Assembly: GCA_030425715.1 (NCBI GenBank)
Contig: JAUIAA010000100.1
Span: forward strand, 1-7,532
DNA: 7,532 bases
Source of the DNA: Bacteroidia bacterium
GTDB lineage: Bacteria > Bacteroidota > Bacteroidia > Flavobacteriales > Flavobacteriaceae
Direction of reading: 5' to 3'
The notes beneath the pieces are model-generated. The model saw only the letters and a list, made by a program, of their open reading frames with translations, was not told where the DNA came from and ran no database searches. A program made the position numbers and the translations under genes. How positions within the stretch are numbered: the stretch's first letter is position 1; each line of letters starts with the position of its first letter. Shown piece by piece: positions 1 through 6,038 of this stretch.

Positions 1-767
1 CAGGTAAAGGAATGTCATGGGGAGGTTCTTTAATTCGTCCTGAAGCAACAGGTTATGGTACTGTTTACTTTGCCGAAAATATGTTAGAAACAAAAAACGA
101 TAGTTTAAAAGGTAAAATAGTTTTGGTCTCTGGTTCTGGAAATGTAGCGCAGTTTGCTACTCAAAAAGCAACACAACTAGGTGCAAAAGTGGTTACCTTG
201 TCAGATTCTTCTGGGTATATTTTTGATGCAGAAGGTATTGATGCAGAAAAACTGGCTTATGTGATGGAACTTAAAAATATTCGTCGTGGTAGAATTAAAG
301 AGTATGTAGAAAAATATCCTACTGCAAAATATATAGCAAATAAAACGCCTTGGCAAGAAAAAGGGCAAATCGCCTTGCCTTGTGCCACACAAAATGAATT
401 GAATGGAGAGGACGCTAAGTATTTATTAGCCAATGGTTGTGTATGTGTGAGTGAAGGTGCAAATATGCCTTCTACACCTGAAGCCATTACCGCATTTCAC
501 AAAGCAAAAATATTATTTGCACCAGGAAAAGCCTCTAATGCAGGAGGTGTGGCAACATCTGGTTTAGAAATGAGTCAAAATTCACTGCGTATGAATTGGT
601 CACGTGAAGAAGTGGATGCCAAACTAAAAGAAATTATGAGTAATATACACAGTTCTTGTATCCAATATGGAAAAGAAAAAGATGGTTATGTAGATTATGT
701 AAAAGGAGCAAATATTGCTGGGTTTGTAAAAGTTGCAGATGCCATGCTTGCACAAGGAGTAGTATAG
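1..767 (+). CDS. gdhA: Glutamate dehydrogenase, NADP-type (3' part, 5' end outside window)
   Basis: This is the C-terminal part of a hexameric family I glutamate dehydrogenase, which interconverts 2-oxoglutarate plus ammonia and glutamate in the cytoplasm. The reading frame is open to the left edge (first full codon at 3), so the ATG at 12 is internal. About 255 residues are visible, and they align without gaps to residue 192 onward of the second GDH in this window. The catalytic lysines are therefore off-window. The Rossmann coenzyme domain is complete: its glycine motif reads SGSGNVAQ (about 129-152), and strand 2 ends in LSDSSG (about 195-215). Both match the NADP-dependent E. coli GdhA pattern. 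Other family marks are ALPCATQNEL, EGANMPST, ATSGLEMSQN and the C-terminus ANIAGFVKVADAMLAQGVV. I infer an assimilatory, NADPH-using enzyme. A strong terminator follows 23 bases after the stop. Confidence 0.95.
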   Translation, partial: GKGMSWGGSLIRPEATGYGTVYFAENMLETKNDSLKGKIVLVSGSGNVAQFATQKATQLGAKVVTLSDSSGYIFDAEGIDAEKLAYVMELKNIRRGRIKEYVEKYPTAKYIANKTPWQEKGQIALPCATQNELNGEDAKYLLANGCVCVSEGANMPSTPEAITAFHKAKILFAPGKASNAGGVATSGLEMSQNSLRMNWSREEVDAKLKEIMSNIHSSCIQYGKEKDGYVDYVKGANIAGFVKVADAMLAQGVV

Positions 768-790
768 TATTCAAAGAAATAGTTTACTAT

Positions 791-820
791 AAAAGAGCTG
801 TTCTTTTTAACAGCTCTTTT
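791..820 (+). terminator. Intrinsic terminator downstream of the first gdhA
   Basis: A perfect 12-bp inverted repeat (aaaagagctgtt, 6-base loop, aacagctctttt) ends in a T-rich arm, 23 bases after the GDH stop codon. The A-tract on the left arm would also allow some termination in the reverse direction. It separates transcription of the first gdhA from the downstream gene. Confidence 0.88.
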
Positions 821-850
821 CTTATAAAATGAATAGGCAATTTTTTTAAA

Positions 851-883
851 TTGCTAAATAAAACCTTACATTGCATAGGTTAG
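851..883 (+). promoter_or_regulatory. Possible Bacteroidota-type promoter for the receiver/PPDK_N gene
   Basis: TTG at 851-853 could be the -33 element. After a 22-base spacer comes TAGGTTAG (876-883), which matches the TAnnTTTG -7 consensus except at one position. The start codon lies 18 bases downstream. The preceding terminator makes a promoter here necessary unless readthrough is high. The elements are short and the region is AT-rich, so this is a weak call. Confidence 0.3.
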
Positions 884-901
884 ATTAAAGTGTAGTATAG
901 A

Positions 902-3900
902 ATGAAAGATCCAATATCCGATTTAAAAACTTATGAATTTGAAGATGTTGCATTTAACGAATTAATGCAAAACAGAATCAACAAAGTTTTGATTGTATGT
1001 TCTAACTACGATTATTATATGTTAGAAGAAGATGGTAGAATTGACGAGCGTATTTTTAATGAATATACCGCTTTAAATTTACGCTATCCTCCTAATTTTA
1101 TACATGCCAATTCCGCAAAAAGAGCAATCAAATTACTATATTCTGTAAAAATAGATTTGGTGATAACTTGGTTAGATATTGGGCATATCAAGGCTTTTGA
1201 AACTTCGCAGCAAATCAAAGAAAATTTTCCCGATATTCCTATTGCGGCATTAAGTCATTACTCTTCTATTTTAAGAAAAAAATTAGAAAACGAAAATCCT
1301 AAAGTAATTGATTTTGTCTTTCATTGGAATGGAAATGTAGATATTTTTTTAGCGATTATTAAGCTAACAGAAGATAGGATGAATGCCAAAAAAGATATTA
1401 ATGAAATTGGTGTTAAGGCTATTTTATTGGTAGAAGATTCGCTTCGGTTTTACTCCCGTTATCTCCCCTTGATTTACAAAATTATATTGAAACAAACACA
1501 TTCGTTTATGTCGGAAGGATTGAATGAACATAGGGGGATGATGTTGATGCGTGGCCGACCAAAAATTTTATTGGCCACAAATTATGAAGAAGGAATTTCT
1601 CTTTTTGAAAAATACCAGCATAATTTGTTAGGAGTAATCTCGGATGTAAGTTATTTTAAAGATGGGAAAAGAGATCCACAAGCTGGTTTTGAATTTTTAA
1701 AATATGTAAGAAGCTTGGAGAGGTACTTTCCTTTTTTAATACAATCTTCGGAAAAGCACAATGAAAAACAAGCTTTAGAACTAAAAGGAAAGTTTTTATA
1801 CAAGCATTCCGAAACCTTGGGTGAAGAAATAAAAAACTATATTACAAAATATTTTTCTTTTGGCGCTTTTGAATTTTGGGATCCAGTTCAAATGAAAGTT
1901 TTGGCAGTAGTTAAAGATTTAAACAATTTTCAAAAAGTATTGCCAGAAGTTACTACGGATGCGATCATTTACCATGCAAAAAGAAGCGAATATTCCAAAT
2001 GGTTAAAATCTAGGGCACTTTTTTCCTTAGCAAATTTATTTAGTACTGTTGAATATGAAGATTTTGACGACGCAGAGCAAATAAGAGAATTCTTAATCAA
2101 ATCCATTAAACTATATCGATTATTTAGATCGCGTGGAGTGATTGCAAAATTTAATCGACATACTTATGATGAGTATTTAGGTTTCTCAAGAATTGGAGAA
2201 GGTTCATTAGGAGGAAAAGGAAGAGGTTTGGCCTTTATAAATTCGTTTATCAAACGCCATAAATTATTCAACAAATACAAAGATGTTACCATTTCCATAC
2301 CTCGAACGGTAGTATTGAGTACAGAAGTATTTGATGAGTTTATGGAAAAACATGAACTCATTAAATTTGTGGCAAAATGTAATGATGATGAGAAAATTTT
2401 AAAAAAATTTATTTCAAAACCATTGCCTAACTCTGTATTAGAAGATGTTAAAGCGTTTTTAAAAATAACCAAAACACCAGTTGCAGTTCGATCATCTAGC
2501 GTATTAGAAGATTCGCATTATTTACCATTTGCAGGGGTATTTGCAACTTATATGATACCAAATACGAATAAGGTAAAAATGTTAGAAATGATAGAGAATG
2601 CAATAAAATCTGTTATGGCTTCTGCATTTTTTCAAGACAGTAAAACCTATTTAAAAGTAACCTCCCATAGTATTGAGGAGGATAAAATGGCGGTAATTTT
2701 ACAAGAAGTAATAGGGGTGGAATACGATGATGTATACTATCCAAATTTATCGGGTGTGGCGCGCTCTATTAATTTTTATCCTATTGGAAATGAAAAACCA
2801 AATGAAGGTATTGCCAACATTGCACTAGGGTTAGGCGAAATTATCGTAGGTGGTGGTCAAGCTTTAAGATTTTCACCTTATCACCCTAAAAAAGTTCTAC
2901 AATTGGCTTCACCTGGCTCATCGCAACGTGATACCCAGAAACATTTTTTTGGATTGGATATGAATCCAGATAGCTATAAAGTATCTACAAATGAGTCGAT
3001 AAATAAAAAGAAAATGACGATTCGTGAGGCAGAAAATCACGGTTCCTTAAAATTTGTAGCTTCCACCTATGATTTGCAGAATAATATCATAAAACCTGGT
3101 ATTTTACATGATGGTATTCGACTGATAACTTTTGATAATATACTGAAATACAATACATTTCCTCTTCCAGAAATTTTGCAAGATTTATTGCGAATTGGTC
3201 AACGAGAAATGAGGAATCCAATTGAAATGGAGTTTGCGGTAAAATTAGATACACCGCCAGGACAACCTAAAGAATTTAGCTTTTTACAAATTAGGCCAAT
3301 TATTGAAAGCTATGAGGTAACCAGTGAAATGCCAGAAAACTTAGATGTAAATGATACTATTATTTATTCGGAATCTGCATTAGGAAATGGAAAGTATGAA
3401 AACCTATACGATTTTGTTTATGTCAAACCAGAAACCTTCAATTCTGCAAATACAAGGCAAATTGCAGCATCGGTAGAAGCAATAAACAAGAAATTTATAG
3501 AACAAAATAAACAGTATATTTTGGTTGGCCCAGGAAGATGGGGGTCCAGCGACCCTTGGTTGGGAATTCCTGTAATTTGGCCCCAAATTTCATCAGCAAA
3601 AATAATTATCGAAGCTGGCTTGAATAATTTTAGAATTGACCCTAGCCAAGGAACCCACTTTTTTCAAAATCTCACCTCATTTAAAGTAGGATATTTAACC
3701 ATAAACCCTTTTATAAATGATGGCTTTTTTGACTTAGATTATTTGAATAAACAAGAGGCGATTTACGAAGATACTTATATAAGACACATTAGGTTTAATC
3801 AAGCCTTAACCGCAATAATTGAAGGAAAATCAAATAAAGCGGCTATTTTTAAAGAAGGAGTTGTATTTGATAATGACCCTATTCTAGATGAATTGAGTTT

Positions 3901-3931
3901 AGAAGATTTACCACCAGATGGTTTTATGTAA
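902..3931 (+). CDS. Tandem receiver-like domains fused to a PEP-synthase-type ATP-binding domain (PPDK_N), no phosphotransfer domain
   Basis: This is a 1009-residue cytoplasmic protein with no signal peptide or membrane segment. Residues 28-160 resemble a degenerate response-regulator receiver: the phosphoacceptor position after DLVIT is Trp90. Residues 172-316 look like a second receiver with intact key residues (Glu178-Asp179, Asp248, Ser282/283, Lys301) and about 25 extra residues between helix 1 and strand 2. Residues 430-800 match the nucleotide-binding domain of PEP synthase and pyruvate phosphate dikinase: SLGGKGRGL (435-443), VAVRSSSVLED (527-537), GLGEIIVGG (643-651) and LQIRP (795-799). 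In true PEP synthases a swivelling phosphohistidine domain (GGxTSHAA-like) and a TIM barrel follow. Neither is recognisable here. Residues 820-1009 instead carry GPGRWGSSDPWLGIPVIW (876-893) and SQGTHFFQNL (915-924). Databases may label such proteins PEP synthase, which I consider misleading. No hairpin separates it from the GDH gene 72 bases downstream, so co-transcription is plausible. A role in GDH control is inferred from position only. Confidence 0.85.
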   Translation: MKDPISDLKTYEFEDVAFNELMQNRINKVLIVCSNYDYYMLEEDGRIDERIFNEYTALNLRYPPNFIHANSAKRAIKLLYSVKIDLVITWLDIGHIKAFETSQQIKENFPDIPIAALSHYSSILRKKLENENPKVIDFVFHWNGNVDIFLAIIKLTEDRMNAKKDINEIGVKAILLVEDSLRFYSRYLPLIYKIILKQTHSFMSEGLNEHRGMMLMRGRPKILLATNYEEGISLFEKYQHNLLGVISDVSYFKDGKRDPQAGFEFLKYVRSLERYFPFLIQSSEKHNEKQALELKGKFLYKHSETLGEEIKNYITKYFSFGAFEFWDPVQMKVLAVVKDLNNFQKVLPEVTTDAIIYHAKRSEYSKWLKSRALFSLANLFSTVEYEDFDDAEQIREFLIKSIKLYRLFRSRGVIAKFNRHTYDEYLGFSRIGEGSLGGKGRGLAFINSFIKRHKLFNKYKDVTISIPRTVVLSTEVFDEFMEKHELIKFVAKCNDDEKILKKFISKPLPNSVLEDVKAFLKITKTPVAVRSSSVLEDSHYLPFAGVFATYMIPNTNKVKMLEMIENAIKSVMASAFFQDSKTYLKVTSHSIEEDKMAVILQEVIGVEYDDVYYPNLSGVARSINFYPIGNEKPNEGIANIALGLGEIIVGGGQALRFSPYHPKKVLQLASPGSSQRDTQKHFFGLDMNPDSYKVSTNESINKKKMTIREAENHGSLKFVASTYDLQNNIIKPGILHDGIRLITFDNILKYNTFPLPEILQDLLRIGQREMRNPIEMEFAVKLDTPPGQPKEFSFLQIRPIIESYEVTSEMPENLDVNDTIIYSESALGNGKYENLYDFVYVKPETFNSANTRQIAASVEAINKKFIEQNKQYILVGPGRWGSSDPWLGIPVIWPQISSAKIIIEAGLNNFRIDPSQGTHFFQNLTSFKVGYLTINPFINDGFFDLDYLNKQEAIYEDTYIRHIRFNQALTAIIEGKSNKAAIFKEGVVFDNDPILDELSLEDLPPDGFM

Positions 3932-4003
3932 ATTATCCAATTTGAAAAACAATACTAAATATTATTAATTACACGTTTTTATTGACTTATAAATAACAAT
4001 ACT

Positions 4004-5341
4004 ATGAATGTAAAAGAAATTTTAACCAACTTAGAAACAAAGCATCCAGGCGAAAAAGAATATTTGCAAGCAGTACATGAGGTTTTAGAATCTATTGAGC
4101 CAATTTATAATGAAAACCCACAGTATGAAGCTGCGGGTATTATTGAACGGTTGGTAGAGCCAGACAGAGTGTTAACCTTTAGAATTGCTTGGACAGATGA
4201 TGCTGGAAAGGTGCATGTAAATATTGGATACCGTGTTCAATTTAACAACGCAATAGGTCCCTATAAAGGAGGTATTCGTTTACACCCAAGTGTAAATTTA
4301 AGTATTCTTAAGTTTTTAGGATTTGAACAGATTTTTAAAAATGCACTAACTACTTTACCGATGGGTGGAGGTAAAGGAGGCTCTGATTTTAATCCAAAAG
4401 GCAAATCAGATGCCGAAATCATGCGTTTTTGCCAAGCTTTTATGTTAGAATTATGGAGGGTTATTGGACCGAGTACAGATGTTCCTGCAGGAGATATTGG
4501 TACGGGTGGTAGAGAAATTGGTTTTATGTACGGTATGTACAAAAAACTACAACTTGAGAACACAGGTGTATTTACAGGTAAAGGTTTGAATTGGGGAGGA
4601 AGTTTGATTAGACCTGAAGCTACAGGATTTGGGGCTACATATTTTGCAAAAGAAATGTTAGAAACTAATAGCGATTCATTTAAAGGTAAAACAGTTACGC
4701 TATCAGGTTTTGGAAATGTAACTTGGGGAGTAGCATCAAAAGTTACAGAGCTGGGAGGAAAAGTAGTTACCATTTCTGGTCCTGATGGCTATGTATATGA
4801 TAAGGATGGTTTGAATGCAGAAAAGATAGAATATTTGTTGCTATTACGAGCTTCTAATAATGATATTGTTTCACCGTATATTGAAGTTTTTCCAGAAGCA
4901 AAATTTTTCCCTGGAGAAAAGCCTTGGGCTGTATCAACAGATGTTGCGATGCCATGTGCAATTCAAAATGAATTAAATGGCGACGATGCGCAAAAATTAA
5001 TTGCTAATGGTGTAAAATATATAGTGGAAGTTTCTAATATGGGCTGTACACCAGAAGCCATCAGTTTATTTCATAAAAATAAATTGCCATTTGTTCCAGG
5101 AAAAGCGGCAAATGCTGGTGGTGTTGGGGTTTCTGGGTTAGAAATGTCGCAAAATGCAATGAAAATGAATTGGACCAAAGAAGAAGTGGATGAAAAACTA
5201 CATCAAATTATGTCTTCTATTCATGCTGCTTGTACCAAATACGGTGCACAACAAGACGGTTATATCAATTATGTAAATGGAGCAAATATTGCAGGGTTTA
5301 TCAAAGTTGCCGATGCGATGTTAGATCAAGGAGTTATATAA
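4004..5341 (+). CDS. gdhA: Glutamate dehydrogenase, predicted NAD-type (second, complete paralogue)
   Basis: This is a full-length 445-residue family I hexameric glutamate dehydrogenase, close to the E. coli (447) and Clostridium symbiosum (449) enzymes. The catalytic residues are present: Lys88 in GPYKGG, Lys112 in IFKNAL, Lys124 in GGGKGG, Asp164 in PAGDIGTGGREI and Ser377 in GVSGLEMSQN. The coenzyme domain reads LSGFGNV (233-239) and ISGPDGY (257-263). This is the pattern of the NAD-specific clostridial enzyme, with Phe236, Pro260 and Asp261 at positions that discriminate against NADP. The first GDH has Ser at all three. EVSN-MG (342-347) replaces the usual ANMP, a small deviation. I infer a catabolic, NAD-linked enzyme that complements the first GDH. 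Bacteroides literature calls an NAD-specific paralogue gdhB, and that symbol may suit this gene better. The ATG at 4004 gives the normal family N-terminus. I see no convincing promoter in 3932-4003. Confidence 0.96.
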   Translation: MNVKEILTNLETKHPGEKEYLQAVHEVLESIEPIYNENPQYEAAGIIERLVEPDRVLTFRIAWTDDAGKVHVNIGYRVQFNNAIGPYKGGIRLHPSVNLSILKFLGFEQIFKNALTTLPMGGGKGGSDFNPKGKSDAEIMRFCQAFMLELWRVIGPSTDVPAGDIGTGGREIGFMYGMYKKLQLENTGVFTGKGLNWGGSLIRPEATGFGATYFAKEMLETNSDSFKGKTVTLSGFGNVTWGVASKVTELGGKVVTISGPDGYVYDKDGLNAEKIEYLLLLRASNNDIVSPYIEVFPEAKFFPGEKPWAVSTDVAMPCAIQNELNGDDAQKLIANGVKYIVEVSNMGCTPEAISLFHKNKLPFVPGKAANAGGVGVSGLEMSQNAMKMNWTKEEVDEKLHQIMSSIHAACTKYGAQQDGYINYVNGANIAGFIKVADAMLDQGVI

Positions 5342-5358
5342 TGTTGTCTATTTTTGAG

Positions 5359-5394
5359 CATAAAAAAACCTTGCCATGGCAAGGTTTTTTTATG
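5359..5394. terminator. Bidirectional terminator, 36-base perfect palindrome
   Basis: The sequence is self-complementary over 36 bases, with seven A, then CCTTGCCATGGCAAGG, then seven T. It starts 18 bases after the GDH stop and ends 16 bases before the end of the convergent cytochrome gene. A GC-rich stem with a T-tract exists on both strands, so one element can end both transcripts. Confidence 0.92.
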
Positions 5395-5410
5395 TTTTAA
5401 AACAAAGGGT

Positions 5411-5851
5411 TTACTTTGCATTTTCAAAATAAGCAACCAAAGCATGTAGCTCATCGTCGCTTAAATCTTTTACAAAACCATCTAGGTTTGCTTGCATAAT
5501 TGCAACTTGACCAGGATCTGTATCTACTATAGCTTTACTATCTCCTTTTAAGAAATCAAAAATATTTGCACCTTTTTCGTCATAGATTTTAACAATCTCC
5601 TTAATAGAAGGGCCAATAACCTTAGCGTCTAATTGATGGCAAGAAACACAAGTTTTTTCACTAAAAAGTTTTTCTCCCAGTGCGATTTGCTCGGTGTCTC
5701 CACCGTCAGATTTTGCTGCTTCGTTAGCTACTGGGGCAGCTTGTTCAACCGCATTTTCTTTTTGTTTTGCTGGCTTGGCTTCTTTTTTATCATTACCACA
5801 ACTTGTTAATAATAGAGCAACGGTGGTAAGACTTACTATAATTTTTTTCAT
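5411..5851 (-). CDS. Lipoprotein monohaem c-type cytochrome
   Basis: This is a 146-residue exported electron carrier. Residues 1-17 form a lipoprotein signal peptide (MKK, hydrophobic core, LLTSC) with the lipidated cysteine at 18. Residues 19-55 are a low-complexity Ala/Glu/Lys linker. A class I cytochrome c fold follows, with one haem site CVSCH (68-72, His72 proximal ligand). Met119 is the likely distal ligand, and the C-terminal helix is DLSDDELHALVAYFENAK. The GP at 80-81 after the haem site fits the family. The protein should sit on the periplasmic side of the cytoplasmic membrane or on the outer membrane, passing electrons to or from respiratory complexes. The partner is not shown here. 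It is transcribed convergently with the GDH and divergently from prfA, so no operon context gives a more specific role. Confidence 0.9.
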   Translation of the reverse strand: MKKIIVSLTTVALLLTSCGNDKKEAKPAKQKENAVEQAAPVANEAAKSDGGDTEQIALGEKLFSEKTCVSCHQLDAKVIGPSIKEIVKIYDEKGANIFDFLKGDSKAIVDTDPGQVAIMQANLDGFVKDLSDDELHALVAYFENAK

Positions 5852-5881
5852 GATGATTAGTTTAGATAAATATTATACCTA

Positions 5882-5889
5882 CAAATTTA
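5882..5889 (-). promoter_or_regulatory. Candidate -7 promoter element for the cytochrome c gene
   Basis: Read on the minus strand this is TAAATTTG, an exact match to the Bacteroidota TAnnTTTG consensus, 30 bases before the cytochrome start codon. No TTG is found at the usual 17-23 base spacing upstream, so only the -7 half is supported. Confidence 0.4.
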
Positions 5890-5969
5890 TTATAATTAAA
5901 TCAATTAAACGTAATAGCTTATGAAATATTATAATACCTATTCTAGAACTTAAAATCAGTAAAAAATAT

Positions 5970-5977
5970 TAAATTTG
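5970..5977 (+). promoter_or_regulatory. prfA: Candidate -7 promoter element for prfA
   Basis: TAAATTTG matches the TAnnTTTG consensus exactly and lies 18 bases before the ATG at 5996, which implies a very short leader. This supports 5996 as the ancestral translation start. No clear -33 TTG is seen at normal spacing. Confidence 0.45.
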
Positions 5978-5995
5978 CGCCATATTTAAACACAG

Positions 5996-6038
5996 ATGTT
6001 AGAAAAATTACAAATAGTAATTTGATGAAGTTTCAGAT
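5996..6038 (+). other. prfA: Displaced 5' end of prfA with apparent 8-base deletion / frameshift
   Basis: From the ATG at 5996 the translation is MLEKLQIVI followed by TGA (6023-6025). In the +1 frame from 6021 it is FDEVSD, continuing straight into the rest of RF1. From memory, flavobacterial RF1 begins approximately MLEKLQIVKQRFDEVSDLIIQP. Both halves of that N-terminus are therefore present, but the codons for KQR (9 bases expected) are reduced to a single A at 6020. The net change is -8 bases, which breaks the frame. It may be a real mutation or a sequence/assembly error. Confidence 0.75.

Noticed and set aside
201..487. Two minus-strand open frames opposite the first GDH
   Set aside because: Both are antisense to conserved GDH sequence, overlap each other in different frames and have no recognisable features.
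837..854. Small hairpin gcaattt-tttt-aaattgc upstream of the receiver/PPDK_N gene
   Set aside because: The stem is 7 bp, mostly A-T, and no T-tract follows. It is likely to be chance, and the strong terminator lies just before it.
2164..2472. Minus-strand open frame opposite the PPDK_N domain
   Set aside because: It lies entirely inside a well-supported coding region on the other strand and shows no domain features.
902..3931. Annotation as phosphoenolpyruvate synthase or pyruvate phosphate dikinase
   Set aside because: Only the ATP-binding PPDK_N part is present. The phosphohistidine motif and the PEP/pyruvate barrel are not recognisable, and receiver-like domains occupy the N-terminus.
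4261..4773. Minus-strand open frame of 170 codons opposite the second GDH
   Set aside because: It is antisense to a strongly conserved catalytic region, its Pro/Ser-rich translation resembles no family I know, and it has no start context. It is a shadow of the GDH reading frame.
1..5341. The two GDH genes as a recent tandem duplication
   Set aside because: The proteins differ at many positions, including diagnostic coenzyme-binding motifs, and the longest DNA identity I noticed is only about 14 bases. The paralogues appear old.
5694..5924. Plus-strand 76-codon frame opposite the cytochrome signal/linker and its upstream region
   Set aside because: Its apparent hydrophobic stretch is the complement of the Ala/Lys/Glu linker and the signal peptide. 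The cytochrome is far better supported.
6020..6026. Programmed +1 frameshift of the prfB type
   Set aside because: The protein is RF1 (PxT motif), which does not read UGA. The slip from AUU to UUU pairs poorly, and no stimulatory Shine-Dalgarno-like sequence lies upstream. It is kept only as a minor alternative in the findings.
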